Source of the DNA: Cercophora sp. LCS_1
Taxonomy: Eukaryota > Ascomycota > Sordariomycetes > Sordariales > Lasiosphaeriaceae
Length of the DNA stretch: 64,000 nt
Assembly (NCBI GenBank): GCA_036250225.1
Contig: JAPZLL010000020.1
Span: 496,001-560,000 of the forward strand
Reading direction: 5' to 3'
Part shown: positions 34,956-44,315 of the stretch, one piece after another
Layout: each line of letters starts with the position of its first letter
Numbering within the stretch: position 1 is the first letter of the stretch
The notes under the pieces: model-generated
Database searches by the model: none
The model's input: only the letters and a program-made list of their open reading frames with translations
What the model was told of the DNA's origin: nothing
Made by a program: the position numbers and the translations under genes

Positions 34956-35460
34956 GATCAGGCATGATGGGTTGGGTGTGACTGCATGTGGTAGAGCTTG
35001 GGAGTTGTACCCCTATTGTGGGTCCGATTCAGGGGTAATGAGATGTGAAAGTTTTCGTCAGTTCTCGCAAATGTAGTTGTCGAATACCGCCTGCTTTATA
35101 GTACTGCTTTGATTTCTTACTGCCGGTTGGTGGCGTGGTTTACCCCGTTTTAGGTAAATGCCTTGCATTGCGATGCGCCGTTTTCCTACAGTGGTGGGCA
35201 TTAGATGACGTGCCGACGTGTTGTTGGGTAAAGTAGCGAAACACGCATTTTGCCTACTACAAAGTGCACGAAATGAAATAGCTGCCCGTGCTTGCCAGAC
35301 GTAAAATGCCAAGTTGAAGTTGGTCAACGACGGGAATCGGTTGGATCTGGATGCTATGCTGCAGGCAGGCACAGTGCGGCCATGCGACTCTCGCACCTGC
35401 TGCTGCCTGTTCGACCTGCTTGCGTGGAACAATGCGTCTTTTCCTGACACAACGCATTCC

Positions 35461-36195
35461 ATGCATTCCCAAATTTACAGAGGATCCGCAGTTGAAAGCC
35501 CCTGCAGAAGATTCATCGTGGCCGGCGCCGAACGCGCCTGGGATATTCTAGACCAAATGGAACTCTACAGTGTACGATACTGGGGCTTCGTGCTCTACCG
35601 AACAGAGTACGACCCAGCGAGCGAACAGCGTTGGGAGACACTGATAGAACGGATCAAACACTCTTCCCCCTAAGAGATCTTGGGAAGGCCCCAAAACTCA
35701 CTCCCACCACGGCGTCCCTCCCGTGCCACCCAAATTCGGCGAGAACTACACGACGCGTTCGAAATTGAGTTCCGCTCCGACGCGTCACTCTATGACGGCG
35801 TAGACTTCGACACCGTTCGGAAAATCCAATAAGATGATCTAGAGAGTGAAGGCGTGGCGGTAAATGAAGATGGCGATGAAGAGTGCCTGCATTCACGCCA
35901 GACCGGCGTCTTCTAGGTAGCAGACACCGAGGTATTGACCGCAGGGCTTGATGAGGGGTGGGTCAAGGTTGTTGATGGGCACTACGTCAAGGAGGAACAC
36001 AAACCCGAAGAAAATAATAAGAGAGGGTGGCGGCAAGCCTATTGGGGCTGGACGAAGATGTCGCTGGAGGCGTCGGTGAATCTGTGGCATGACTTGGAGC
36101 TTTTGGAGGATATGGAGAATATTGCGCCGCGGCGTAATGTGTTGCCGATGCAGGTGTACAGAGGGGTTCTGGGCTCCGCCTGGTCGGGGTCATGA
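35461..36195 (+). pseudogene. Hypothetical-protein pseudogene with three in-frame stops
   Basis: One continuous reading frame of 244 codons before the terminal TGA, interrupted by TAA (35671-35673), TAA (35830-35832) and TAG (35914-35916). The text between stops is protein-like and shows no frame change: RYWGFVLYRTEYDPASEQRW, then FEIEFRSDASLYDGVDFDTV, then AGLDEGWVKVVDGHY and AYWGWTKMSLEASVNLWHDL. This resembles an uncharacterised fungal family, recalled only by style. All three stops are one C-to-T change from CAA/CAG. The 5' limit is uncertain. Confidence 0.65.
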
Positions 36196-36297
36196 CTCGA
36201 CGTTGAGGACAGGGGAGCAACCCTGCAGAGTTTTCCCACAAACTTAAAAATCTCTTCACCTGACAACTCCACAACAAGCAAGCAGAAGCTGGCACAC

Positions 36298-36410
36298 GCC
36301 CGGCTAGCTCAATCGGTAGAGCGTGAGACTCTTAAGGAGTTCACTCCACAGTCTTCCTGCGGAGGAGTCTGTAAATCTCAAGGTTGTGGGTTCGACCCCC
36401 ACGTCGGGCT
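36298..36410 (+). tRNA. tRNA-Lys(CTT) with intron
   Basis: Acceptor arm GCCCGGC pairs with GTCGGGC. The D arm contains AGCTCAATCGGTAGAGC. Anticodon stem TGAGA/TCTCA encloses loop CTCTTAA (anticodon CTT). T arm GTGGG-TTCGACC-CCCAC. About 39 nt between position 37 and the 3' half of the anticodon stem is the intron. Confidence 0.95.
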
Positions 36411-36442
36411 CAATTCCCGTCGGAACGACAAAGCTTGCTGCC

Positions 36443-36461
36443 TTTTTTTTTTTTTTTTTTT
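36443..36461 (+). terminator. 19-T run downstream of tRNA-Lys
   Basis: A run of 19 T begins 33 bp after the tRNA; a plausible Pol III termination site. Confidence 0.6.
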
Positions 36462-36516
36462 GCCATCCCCCCCACTTTTCCTTCTTCCTTGTCTTTGCCT
36501 TTTCCCCTTTGAAGTT

Positions 36517-37212
36517 TTATAATTCGTCCGGCTTCGATTTATTGCACATGACCTTAATTATACAGTACAACCGCTGAGGCTCTCCTTTTTCAACCAAGAA
36601 GAATTTCCTTCCAAACAGGCGCTTCCAGGCTATTGAAAATGGCCTCTTTAATACAATAAAACCCATCCCCCTCCGTTCGGCTACCGCATCTTCCCACTCA
36701 AGGCACATGACATTGTATCCCCGATTTGTGACGTTCTTGTCGTTTGGGAAAAGAAATTCGTGCTCGCTGAACAAACCTTGCCAGTGGGACATCTCCACCG
36801 CTGAGAGAACAATAAACTCGAGTGGCGCTTCGTTTTCGAAGAATCGTGTATCCTCAAACCCATCCATACACAACATGCCGCATCGTCGTCCTGTACGATC
36901 AAACAAGAATCCAATTCCCAGCAGTGCATCAACATCCGAGATTTTCAACTTGATCGAGAGTGTCCAAAACCGAAGATGAATGTATTCCGGCAACCTTCTG
37001 CCTGGATCGGTGTAAGTTGGCACCTTTTCATGGGTTTCAATGCCCAAGGCGTTTCCAACGCTTGAGTCGAAGCCATCAAGCCAATAACCAAGTGGTATAC
37101 GAATAGTTTCCCCCGAGGGCTCACGGGCATAGAAGACGATCCAGGTGTGATGGCCCAACCAGGGATCATGGCTTGTTACAGGGAGGGCGGGGAGCTTTTT
37201 GGTCCTACCCAT
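36517..37212 (-). pseudogene. HET-family C-terminal fragment
   Basis: An open 231-codon frame whose later part matches the region that follows HET domains in fungal proteins: PLEFIVLSAVEMSHW, then RGYNVMCLEWEDAVAERRG and a Gly/Arg turn before the end. No HET domain precedes it. Upstream, on the opposite strand, a different HET copy begins abruptly near 37.2 kb, so this looks like a truncated remnant left by rearrangement. It is still open, so a short expressed protein cannot be excluded. Confidence 0.5.
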
Positions 37213-39483
37213 CCTGTCCACGACTGGCCTCATCACGCTCAATGGCAGACAGCGCGATGTCACCACCAACCTGTGTGATGCCTTGAGGAGACTCAGGTTG
37301 CCAAGTGGCTATCGAAGGCTTTGGGTTGACGCTTTGCGCATCAACCAAGGAGATGTTATGGAGAAAGAGGCCCAAATCGGTTTAATGGGTAGGATATACT
37401 CGGAAGCGAGGGGGGTTCTGCATGTGGATCGGCGAACCAACAAAAATGACAGCATTCTGCAACGACGCGAAGGAGATTCCTTGCCACAAAGTCGCCGCCA
37501 AGGTGCTGCAGGGATGGCTGCCGCATATCTATCCTGTCATCAGTCCGTTCTTGTCCATCCAAGACGGCTTCGATGGAAAGGCTAACCCCTTGGGTCTCAT
37601 GGACTTTACACCCATCTTCTACCGACTTCCATTCGCCCTACGACCTATCCCGAGCACACCGCACAACGCTTTGCTCAATGGGACGTTTCCCACTCCACAG
37701 AATGGCGATATCAGCGACGAAAGAGCGGTTATCTTTGGTCTGAACACAAACAAGAGTCTTTGTATGGACCTTGAGGAATTTTTCTAGAGGAATAAGTGGC
37801 ACTAAGAGACGACAAAAGGAACACCGCCTTACTTCGACTGGGGAAACGAATTTCAAATCGCATGGTGTCTCGAGTCAAAGCTCTCGGGTGTCGACTGGCC
37901 GATTTGCGGTGCATTCCTGCTCATCAACCTGCTCGGAATTGACCTTCACTTTCACGACTTGCCATGGTTCGGGACAACGGGCTTCTCCTGCATTGAGGAC
38001 ACGACAGGCCAGGCTTGGAACAAGACCTGTTGTGACCTGTGTCACATCTTGAGCTCGAGCTATTGGAGTTGTGCCTGGATTCTGCAAGAAGTCGTCTTGG
38101 CTCAGAACCCGAGGATCTACTTTGGCAACCACGTGCTGCCATACAAACGACTTGCCGAGGCCCGAAGGAACTTTGAGAAGCACTTTACGACTTGCTGCAA
38201 GGGCGTTGTCTCGTCAAACCAGATCTCGACATGCGAGCCCCTGAATTGGTGGATGAGGCTACACGATGCCTTTTCTACTTGTGTCGATAAAACCAGCGAG
38301 ATGTGGCTGGAGAGGCAGGATAGAGTCTCGAACAGCCATGATACGAATCTACAGAGTACCGACATCATCATGTCGCACTTTAAGCATCGCCAGGCTACCG
38401 AGCCACGGGATATCATCTTCAGCATGCTGGGCGTGGTCAACAACGAGGGAGCCGAGGCAATACCAGTAGACTACTCGGCCCCAGTTGAGGAAGTCTTCTC
38501 GCGGGCAGTGGCCAAGGGCATGAAGGAGAGACAAGACATTGATGCTTCTGGTATTTGCAGGCTACGGCCGGTCCGAGAGCCTCAAGTACAGGCTCCCTTC
38601 CTGGTGCATGGACATGACTGCCCCGCTGGAATGGGAGGGTCCAATGACGGATATGACGATCAAGTTCGACGCCTTTCCCGGTGTTACTCATGACCTCAAT
38701 CTGCAAGGGGACTTTTGCCTGTCCATCGTCTCGGTCAAGATCGACACCGTCGCCAGGGTATCATCCGCAGGGAAATGCTGCGACCACAAAGAGTGGGACG
38801 ACATCATGCAAAATATTCACCAGTGGTGGGAGTGCGCAGTTCTACCGAAGGATACCCAGGACCTAAAGATGAGTGATGCTGAGAAGAGTTTCTGGACCGC
38901 AATTCTTGGCGGCTGTCTCCCACCTGTAGGCTCAGCACTTCATGTGTTTCCTGAACTGTATCATCGTATCAGTGATTCGGATCTCGACATCATTCCCCAG
39001 TGGCAAGCATGGCTGCAAGACCCAAGCAGGGTGTCTGACCTCCCGCTATTGGGAAGGGAGCTCACCCAGACCCAGGGGGTGGATGCAGAGTGGCACGCCA
39101 AAGCAGAGAATTTCCTGTCTTTCAACCGGAGGCTGCACTATGCCATGATGAACAGACGGTTCTTTGCCACGGAGAAGGGAAGATTCGGCTCAGGACTAGG
39201 GAGCGAGGACGTGGCGCATTTCACGAGGGTGGAGGACGGGGATGAAGGGCATCTGGTTGCCGGGTCTTGCGTGCCTGTCATTTTGAGGCCAGTTGAGAGA
39301 CCGAAAGAAGGAGGCGCAAAGTACGGGAACGATCCCGCTGCGTTTTCTGCAGATTTGAAGACATGTGTACATGATCAAGGGATGGTGTACCAGCTCGTCG
39401 GGCCTTGCGATGTCGACGGAGTCATGGATGGCGAGGCGACAAAAGAGGTCGGGTTTTTCCCGATGACGGTATATCTTCGTTGA
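37199..39483 (+). pseudogene. Truncated, frameshifted HET-domain gene
   Basis: HET-domain blocks are readable (RLWVDALRINQGDVMEKEAQ, then IGLMGRIYSEARGVLHV) but the start of the domain (the usual YVWG/HCWG block) is missing. Near 37421 the frame shifts by what looks like loss of one TG from a TGTG, after which WIGEPTKM continues. TAG (37785) and TAA (37803) interrupt the second frame, which otherwise runs to about 38535 with AWILQEVVLAQNPRIYFGN and ATEPRDIIFSMLGVVN. A second shift near 38536 moves to the frame LLVFAGYGRSESLKYRLPSW, open to 39483. Spliced or programmed alternatives do not repair all four lesions. Confidence 0.8.
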
Positions 39484-39899
39484 TACAACGCTGACTCCGA
39501 CGGGCCGGTCTGATCGAAAACGGCAACAAGATTCATGGCCACTAAATAAAGAAGAATTGGTCCCGCAGCGAAAATTCGGCCCGTAAATGATACCTATCCA
39601 GCCGTGATTCAGCTGCCGCGTGTCCCGGTGGCAGAGCTACTATATCCCCGTGGCGCAGCAACAACTCGGTTAGGAAGCTTGGTTCGTTGTCCTGAGAGCT
39701 GCACCCGGTGAGGTATGCAGGCTAGATTAAATTCCCGATATTGCACCACCACAAACCGCCCGAGCCGGGCAATCTGGATTGCTGTTGCGATGCTACCTTG
39801 ATGATGCCCTACATAAACTCGGACTGTGCCTCAGATACGCCAATGCCGAGGCCAAATCTCGGCGTCACAGTGTGTTATCCTTTGTTTCGAGTGGCCAAC
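39484..39899. other. Intergenic ahead of the small-protein array
   Basis: About 415 bp, presumably 3' flank of the HET pseudogene and promoter of the first small secreted gene. A CATAAA site lies at 39812, 88 bp before the ATG. Confidence 0.5.
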
Positions 39900-40194
39900 A
39901 TGCGATTGATTTCGGTGTGGGCAATGACGTTGCTCCTGGCCGTCAGCCAGGGGTTTTCCACGGGCCGAGAGGAGCTTGATCGGTTAGAGGAGCGCGCTTC
40001 GTGCGAGTACGAGGTAGGTTTGGGTATTGAGAGTGATTTTAGAAACCCGCTGACTGTGTTGATAGCTGCAAAGAGCACGACAGGCAGTTATTAGCCTGGC
40101 TCAATGCAATCCGAATTTTCGAATGGGGATACCGAGACCGCCAAAGTTGAGTGGAGGTGGAGGATGTGTTGTGAGATTGGATTGTCCGAACTGA
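39900..40194 (+). CDS. Small secreted Cys peptide, array member 1
   Basis: Predicted 80-aa secreted protein; family not recognised, but it has four relatives downstream. Exon 1 (39900-40013) gives signal peptide MRLISVWAMTLLLAVSQGFS and ends ...ASCEYE. A 52-bp phase-0 intron (GTAGGT donor, CTGAC branch, ATAG acceptor) follows, then exon 2 (40066-40194), which contains AQCNPNFRMG and ends LSGGGGCVVRLDCPN. Four cysteines in total, one in exon 1; the last is third from the end. No transmembrane segment or GPI tail. Unspliced translation stops early, so splicing is required. Confidence 0.72.
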
Positions 40195-40640
40195 TGTCAG
40201 ACGTTCTTCGCTGTGTCTGAGAAGTAATTAGAGCCTCCTTAGAAGGGAGTTGAAGACGTGCGAAGAGGATTCAGCCGAGGTACATGCAGGGCATTTTACT
40301 CAGCTCACTTTTAGAACACCGAAGCTCCTCTTAAGTTTAACTCCTGGGACAATGTCTATCGTCGTTGCCAATCCTAATTAACACCAAGGCGGCCAATCTC
40401 TCGGCTCAGGTGCAAGCATTATCGTCTCATATCAAGGTTGACACGAACGCAACACGCCACGCAGCTCGCACTCGGTAAGTCATGCAGTGTACATTGGACG
40501 GTAGATTACCCACCTTCAGCTTGCATCTAGGTCACTCTTTTGCCTGTCTTGGCGGTTGACAGTCCATAATCAAAAGCCTGTGCGTCCCACCTGTTCCCAA
40601 GTGGCAAAGTAACAATCCGATCCTTCACTCCCTTCGTTAC
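40195..40640. other. Intergenic
   Basis: About 450 bp without a supportable feature. Confidence 0.5.
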
Positions 40641-40687
40641 GCGGCACTTGTCTTTATCCTTGCAACCGCACCTCGTCCCAAGTCATC

Positions 40688-40910
40688 ATGCGGTTACTTC
40701 TTCCTCGTCTGCAGCGTTTCACTGGTCATCGCCCAGGAGTCTGTCCAAGGCCCAAACAGCCTTGATCAATCCAATGAGATGTCGGTGGAATGTGGCGCTT
40801 ATAATCTGTAGCAGACAAAGGAAGAACAGGAGGCTCATCCCCGAAAGGCGAGTCTCCGTGAGGATGTTCAAAACTCCGTGTCAACATGGAGGTGGAGTTT
40901 ACACCTGATA
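40688..40910 (+). pseudogene. Probable decayed member of the small secreted peptide array
   Basis: After ATGCG, a +1 shifted frame reads YFFLVCSVSLVIAQ, a signal-peptide-like core, followed by NEMSVECGAYN, which matches the end of exon 1 in intact members (a Cys shortly before the donor). A GTAGCA follows a few bases later. About 75 bp downstream another frame ends CQHGGGVYT, matching the GGGC...end signature with the Cys replaced by Val. ATG, signal peptide and C-terminal signature are in different frames, so it cannot make a family protein as it stands. Confidence 0.4.
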
Positions 40911-40969
40911 ACGATAGGGTCTAGAAGAGCAACAGACATGCGATCTGGACTCCGAGGTGGTCTTCAGAA

Positions 40970-41040
40970 CGGGTAAAAAGAGGGAGAAGGGAAAGAGTGG
41001 CAAGAGGAGGAAGGGGAAGGGGAAGGGGAAGGGTGGCGGT
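40970..41040 (+). repeat. Purine-rich tract with AAGGGG repeats
   Basis: Almost entirely A/G on the plus strand, including three consecutive GGGGAA-type units near 41012-41032. It could form a G-quadruplex or triplex. It lies between array members. Confidence 0.7.
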
Positions 41041-41602
41041 AGCGGATGCAGCGTGATTTTCCGATGCTAAGCGTGTAATTGACACGATTGACGCAATGAG
41101 AGTCTTGAAAAACGGTCGCCGTCCTTGCCGTTACTTCCTCAACCCTAGTTGAAATTCCACTCAGCATGATCCGAAAAGTATCGATATCACTGAAGCTACG
41201 GCCCGCCGATAATATTGGTGGTTTCTTTTGGCTTTGGGATTTTTATTTTTCTATACTTCCTTCCTTTTATGGATGGGAGGTGTCCGGGAGCCTGTGGCGA
41301 CCGCTACCCACCCGGCTCTACCCTCGTGAGTGCCCTCGTGAGCATCCCCTGCGGCGCAGCTCACCACGTCAGACTAACCCTCGGAAAGTTCCATTTTTGG
41401 CGGACTTTGCGAGGCACACCTCGGAGTTGAAAAGCAGCCTTATCGGTATTTTTTGAATGAGCACCAGCCAACTCGGCATCACGATGATAGATAAATATAG
41501 ACGCTTTCACTGTCTTGATCACAAGGAGCTCGTGCGTCTGGTACCTAACTAACACCCCGAAAACCCAAACATCACATTTCCTCTCCGGAATTTCTCATCA
41601 AA
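41041..41602. other. Intergenic, promoter side of array member 2
   Basis: About 560 bp. An ATAAATATA element near 41489, about 110 bp before the next ATG, is a TATA candidate. No gene seen. Confidence 0.5.
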
Positions 41603-41894
41603 ATGCGTTTCAGTCAGTTCACTACGGCAACGTTGCTGCTTGCGGTGGCCTGGGGGCTAGAGATCAAACCCAGGGGCGGTGGTAGATTTCAGTGGCCAGA
41701 CGAGCTTAGTGAGGCAGAAGCGAGGGCCGTAAGCCAGTGTTTGGACACGGTAGGTTGCGTTCTCCTAGCCGAGGCCACCCTAAGCGGACGATTAAACCGT
41801 TTTCCAGGTTTTCAAACAAATTCCGAAGCGCGGCGGGGATGACATTCAGCCAACGGGACCCGGGGGCACAGGTTGTAATGCGTGTTGTTGCTAG
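41603..41894 (+). CDS. Small secreted Cys peptide, array member 2
   Basis: Predicted 77-aa secreted protein. Exon 1 (41603-41749) gives signal peptide MRFSQFTTATLLLAVAWG, a Gly/Arg-rich start of the mature part, and ends VSQCLDT. A 58-bp phase-0 intron (GTAGGT...TCCAG) precedes exon 2 (41808-41894), which contains a dibasic PKRGG and ends GPGGTGCNACCC. It departs from its relatives in ending with three cysteines, so the conserved third-from-last Cys is still present. Five cysteines in all. Confidence 0.7.
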
Positions 41895-42685
41895 TAGCTC
41901 TAGAGTAACCGCTCCGGGAATTGACGGTCAGAGGCAAGGAAAAATACGAACTTGTATTATCTCCTGTTGAATTATGCTCTAGAGATGTTGATTTTTGGTT
42001 GGAGGACCGATGGAACGGGCGATGGCTTACTTTCTTCGCGTGTCGTCCACCCCCGCTGTTGAAACAACACGGAGACGAATTCAAGTTCCTGTGCTTCGGT
42101 TGTCAAACTTTGCCTTCGGCATCCGTGATCGCTCTCCGCCTTGAAAAAAGTCCCGTGGTGCTCAAATCTCGGAGAATACCGAAGCCCAGGAAATGTCGAA
42201 AGTCTCATGCGCTCCGAAACACAAGCTTGTCTGTTTGCCAAAAGTGACTCAACAGCCCTCCAATTCATTTTTTTTCCCACCCCGAAACCTCTGTGTGAAC
42301 CAACAGTGGGTTACAACCAGGCTTTTGAAGGAGGTCACGAACTCCAGACCGAGAACATGAGCCCCAACCAACACGGGCGCAAATCCCGAATCCGGAAGTT
42401 TCAACTAGCGAATGCAACATCAAGCCTCACCTGCGATGGTAACCTGGGTGACTCGACCCAAGCGTGACGAAAATAAATGAACTCCCCAAATTAACAGCTG
42501 AGCCTCACGTTGGAGGCAGCCCCCGGAGCTCACCGAGAGTTTCTCGGTGTTAACTCAGCCTTTACTCAGTATAAAACAACAATTTCGGGTGCATTTCGGG
42601 GAGGGATGGATGAACCAGAGAAACAGAAAACCTGGGAAAGGTCGAGTAGTCCAATACCGAACACGTTATCTTTTTTCTCACTATC
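41895..42685. other. Intergenic, promoter of array member 3
   Basis: About 790 bp. A TATAAAA box preceded by CTCAG lies at 42570-42576, 116 bp before the next ATG. No additional family copy was found here. Confidence 0.55.
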
Positions 42686-42950
42686 ATGCGCTTCACTGGA
42701 TTTGCAGCGGCAGTAATACTGCTCGCTAGCGCTCAGGCTGCTGCTACCATCAACCCAAGGGACCAGGATCTTGCCTCCTTTGAAGCTGAGATCAAGAGTT
42801 GTGTGGACAACGTAAGCTTCCTTCACCAAAAATGCGGGGGGAACGCAAAGCTAACTGCCGTAGGCTGTTCAGAAGCTGTACCGTCGTGGTCCTCCCACTG
42901 TACCGATCGAGGGGAGCGGAGGCGGGTGTCCGGCGGAATGTCGCCCATAA
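42686..42950 (+). CDS. Small secreted Cys peptide, array member 3
   Basis: Predicted 70-aa secreted protein, the shortest of the array. Exon 1 (42686-42811) gives signal peptide MRFTGFAAAVILLASAQAA and ends IKSCVDN. The 52-bp phase-0 intron has GTAAGC, CTAAC and GTAG. Exon 2 (42864-42950) contains a dibasic YRRGPP and ends EGSGGGCPAECRP. Three cysteines: one in exon 1, one after the Gly run, one third from the end. Confidence 0.72.
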
Positions 42951-43660
42951 TAATTGCGTCTGGGGACATTGGCGAGATCTTTTTGCAGGAAGGATCGAAG
43001 AGCGAGGGCGGTAATTAGTGCGTACTACTCGTTGGTGGATTGGCTCCAGGCTTTAATAATAGATAGAATTTAGTTTTTTGTGCCTGCAGAGGGGCATCCT
43101 TTAATCCTCTGTTTCGGTTTCATGAACGGCAGTTATAAGTTGACCAGGTTTGGAAGACATAAACCCCCGGCGCTTTGGGCCGTCCTCGGGGCTATCCATC
43201 CTTCCGTTCACCCACTGCTTTCAATCATCGCCATCTCATTACTCACATCGCGACAATAAAGTTGCTTGCTCGTTGCAATCAATCAAGGCATGGCTCGATC
43301 ATGGTGATTGGATTGGATCCTGGCGATCGGGCTGGCGATTGGACTGGTTAATTTGTTATCAACCAGGAGACGGCACGACGGCACCTGCGCGGCGTAGCAT
43401 ACTTCGGCATCTGGGGGGGCGCATGACGGTAAAACATAAGAATGGATGCTGTTTCCTGATTATATCTGCAGCCAAGCACCAGGCAGCCTTACCTTTTTAA
43501 GGGGTATTTATGCCTAATTCTTCACCTCAAATTTGTGTGACGATGAGCTCTCGGTATAAACGGGGCATCGCCAGTTGTCGCGGGGACCCGAGCTCGGACA
43601 CCCCAAAATCTTCACAGCTCAGTCCAAAGTAATACTTGACCACCGCAAGCCGTTCCAACA
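42951..43660. other. Intergenic, promoter of array member 4
   Basis: About 710 bp. TATAAA preceded by CTCGG lies at 43555-43560, 106 bp before the next ATG, closely matching the box of member 3. Confidence 0.55.
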
Positions 43661-43965
43661 ATGCATCTCTCTGTCCTTGCATCGATCACTCTGCTGTTGG
43701 CCCTCTCCGAAGGGGCTGGTGTCCAGCGGCGCGGCATCCGTCGATTCGCCGAAGGGCCGACCGAGCTCTCAAAGTTGGAAGTCGAGGTCATCAACCAGTG
43801 TTTGAGTGGGGTGAGTGCACTTCTCAATGCGGTTCGTCAACCATGGGTCATCAACACGGCTGACACATGCAGGCCCTCACGCAGCGAAATTCTTGGTCAC
43901 TGGGAACAACAGGAGGGGGGCAGCCACCGAGCGGCGGTGGCTGCCATGTAGTTTGCAACCCGTAG
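43661..43965 (+). CDS. Small secreted Cys peptide, array member 4
   Basis: Predicted 80-aa secreted protein. Exon 1 (43661-43810) gives signal peptide MHLSVLASITLLLALSEGAG, then two dibasic sites (QRRG, IRRF) that Kex2-type proteases could cut, and ends INQCLSG. The 62-bp phase-0 intron has GTGAGT, CTGAC and GCAG. Exon 2 (43873-43965) ends QPPSGGGCHVVCNP. Three cysteines in the same places as member 3. Confidence 0.72.
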
Positions 43966-44315
43966 ATGAATGGATATCGGTTCCATGTATCTGTTTGGCT
44001 GCAGCGGTGCGGGAAGAGAAGTTGTTTGCATCGGTACCTTGATGATATGTTCTATGCCAAGGGATGATGAGTGCGTTCAATGACACAAGATTGGTTGCAA
44101 CGTTAGCTATGGATGCACGAAGGATACGCACTTCAGATAACACCTCCAAAATACAACAAAGAGTGAATTCGAGACTTGTTCGTACCACTCATACCTACCC
44201 CTACCTGAGAGAGAATGTGACAATCTGGCCCCAAACAAAATTATTTCCAACCCCTTGCCTCTCGACGAATAAGTCTGCCCCCGGCTGTCCTGCATGGAGG
44301 CAAGTTATCGCGACA
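43966..44315. other. Intergenic
   Basis: About 350 bp between member 4 and the stop of the convergent membrane-protein gene; nothing supportable. Confidence 0.55.
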
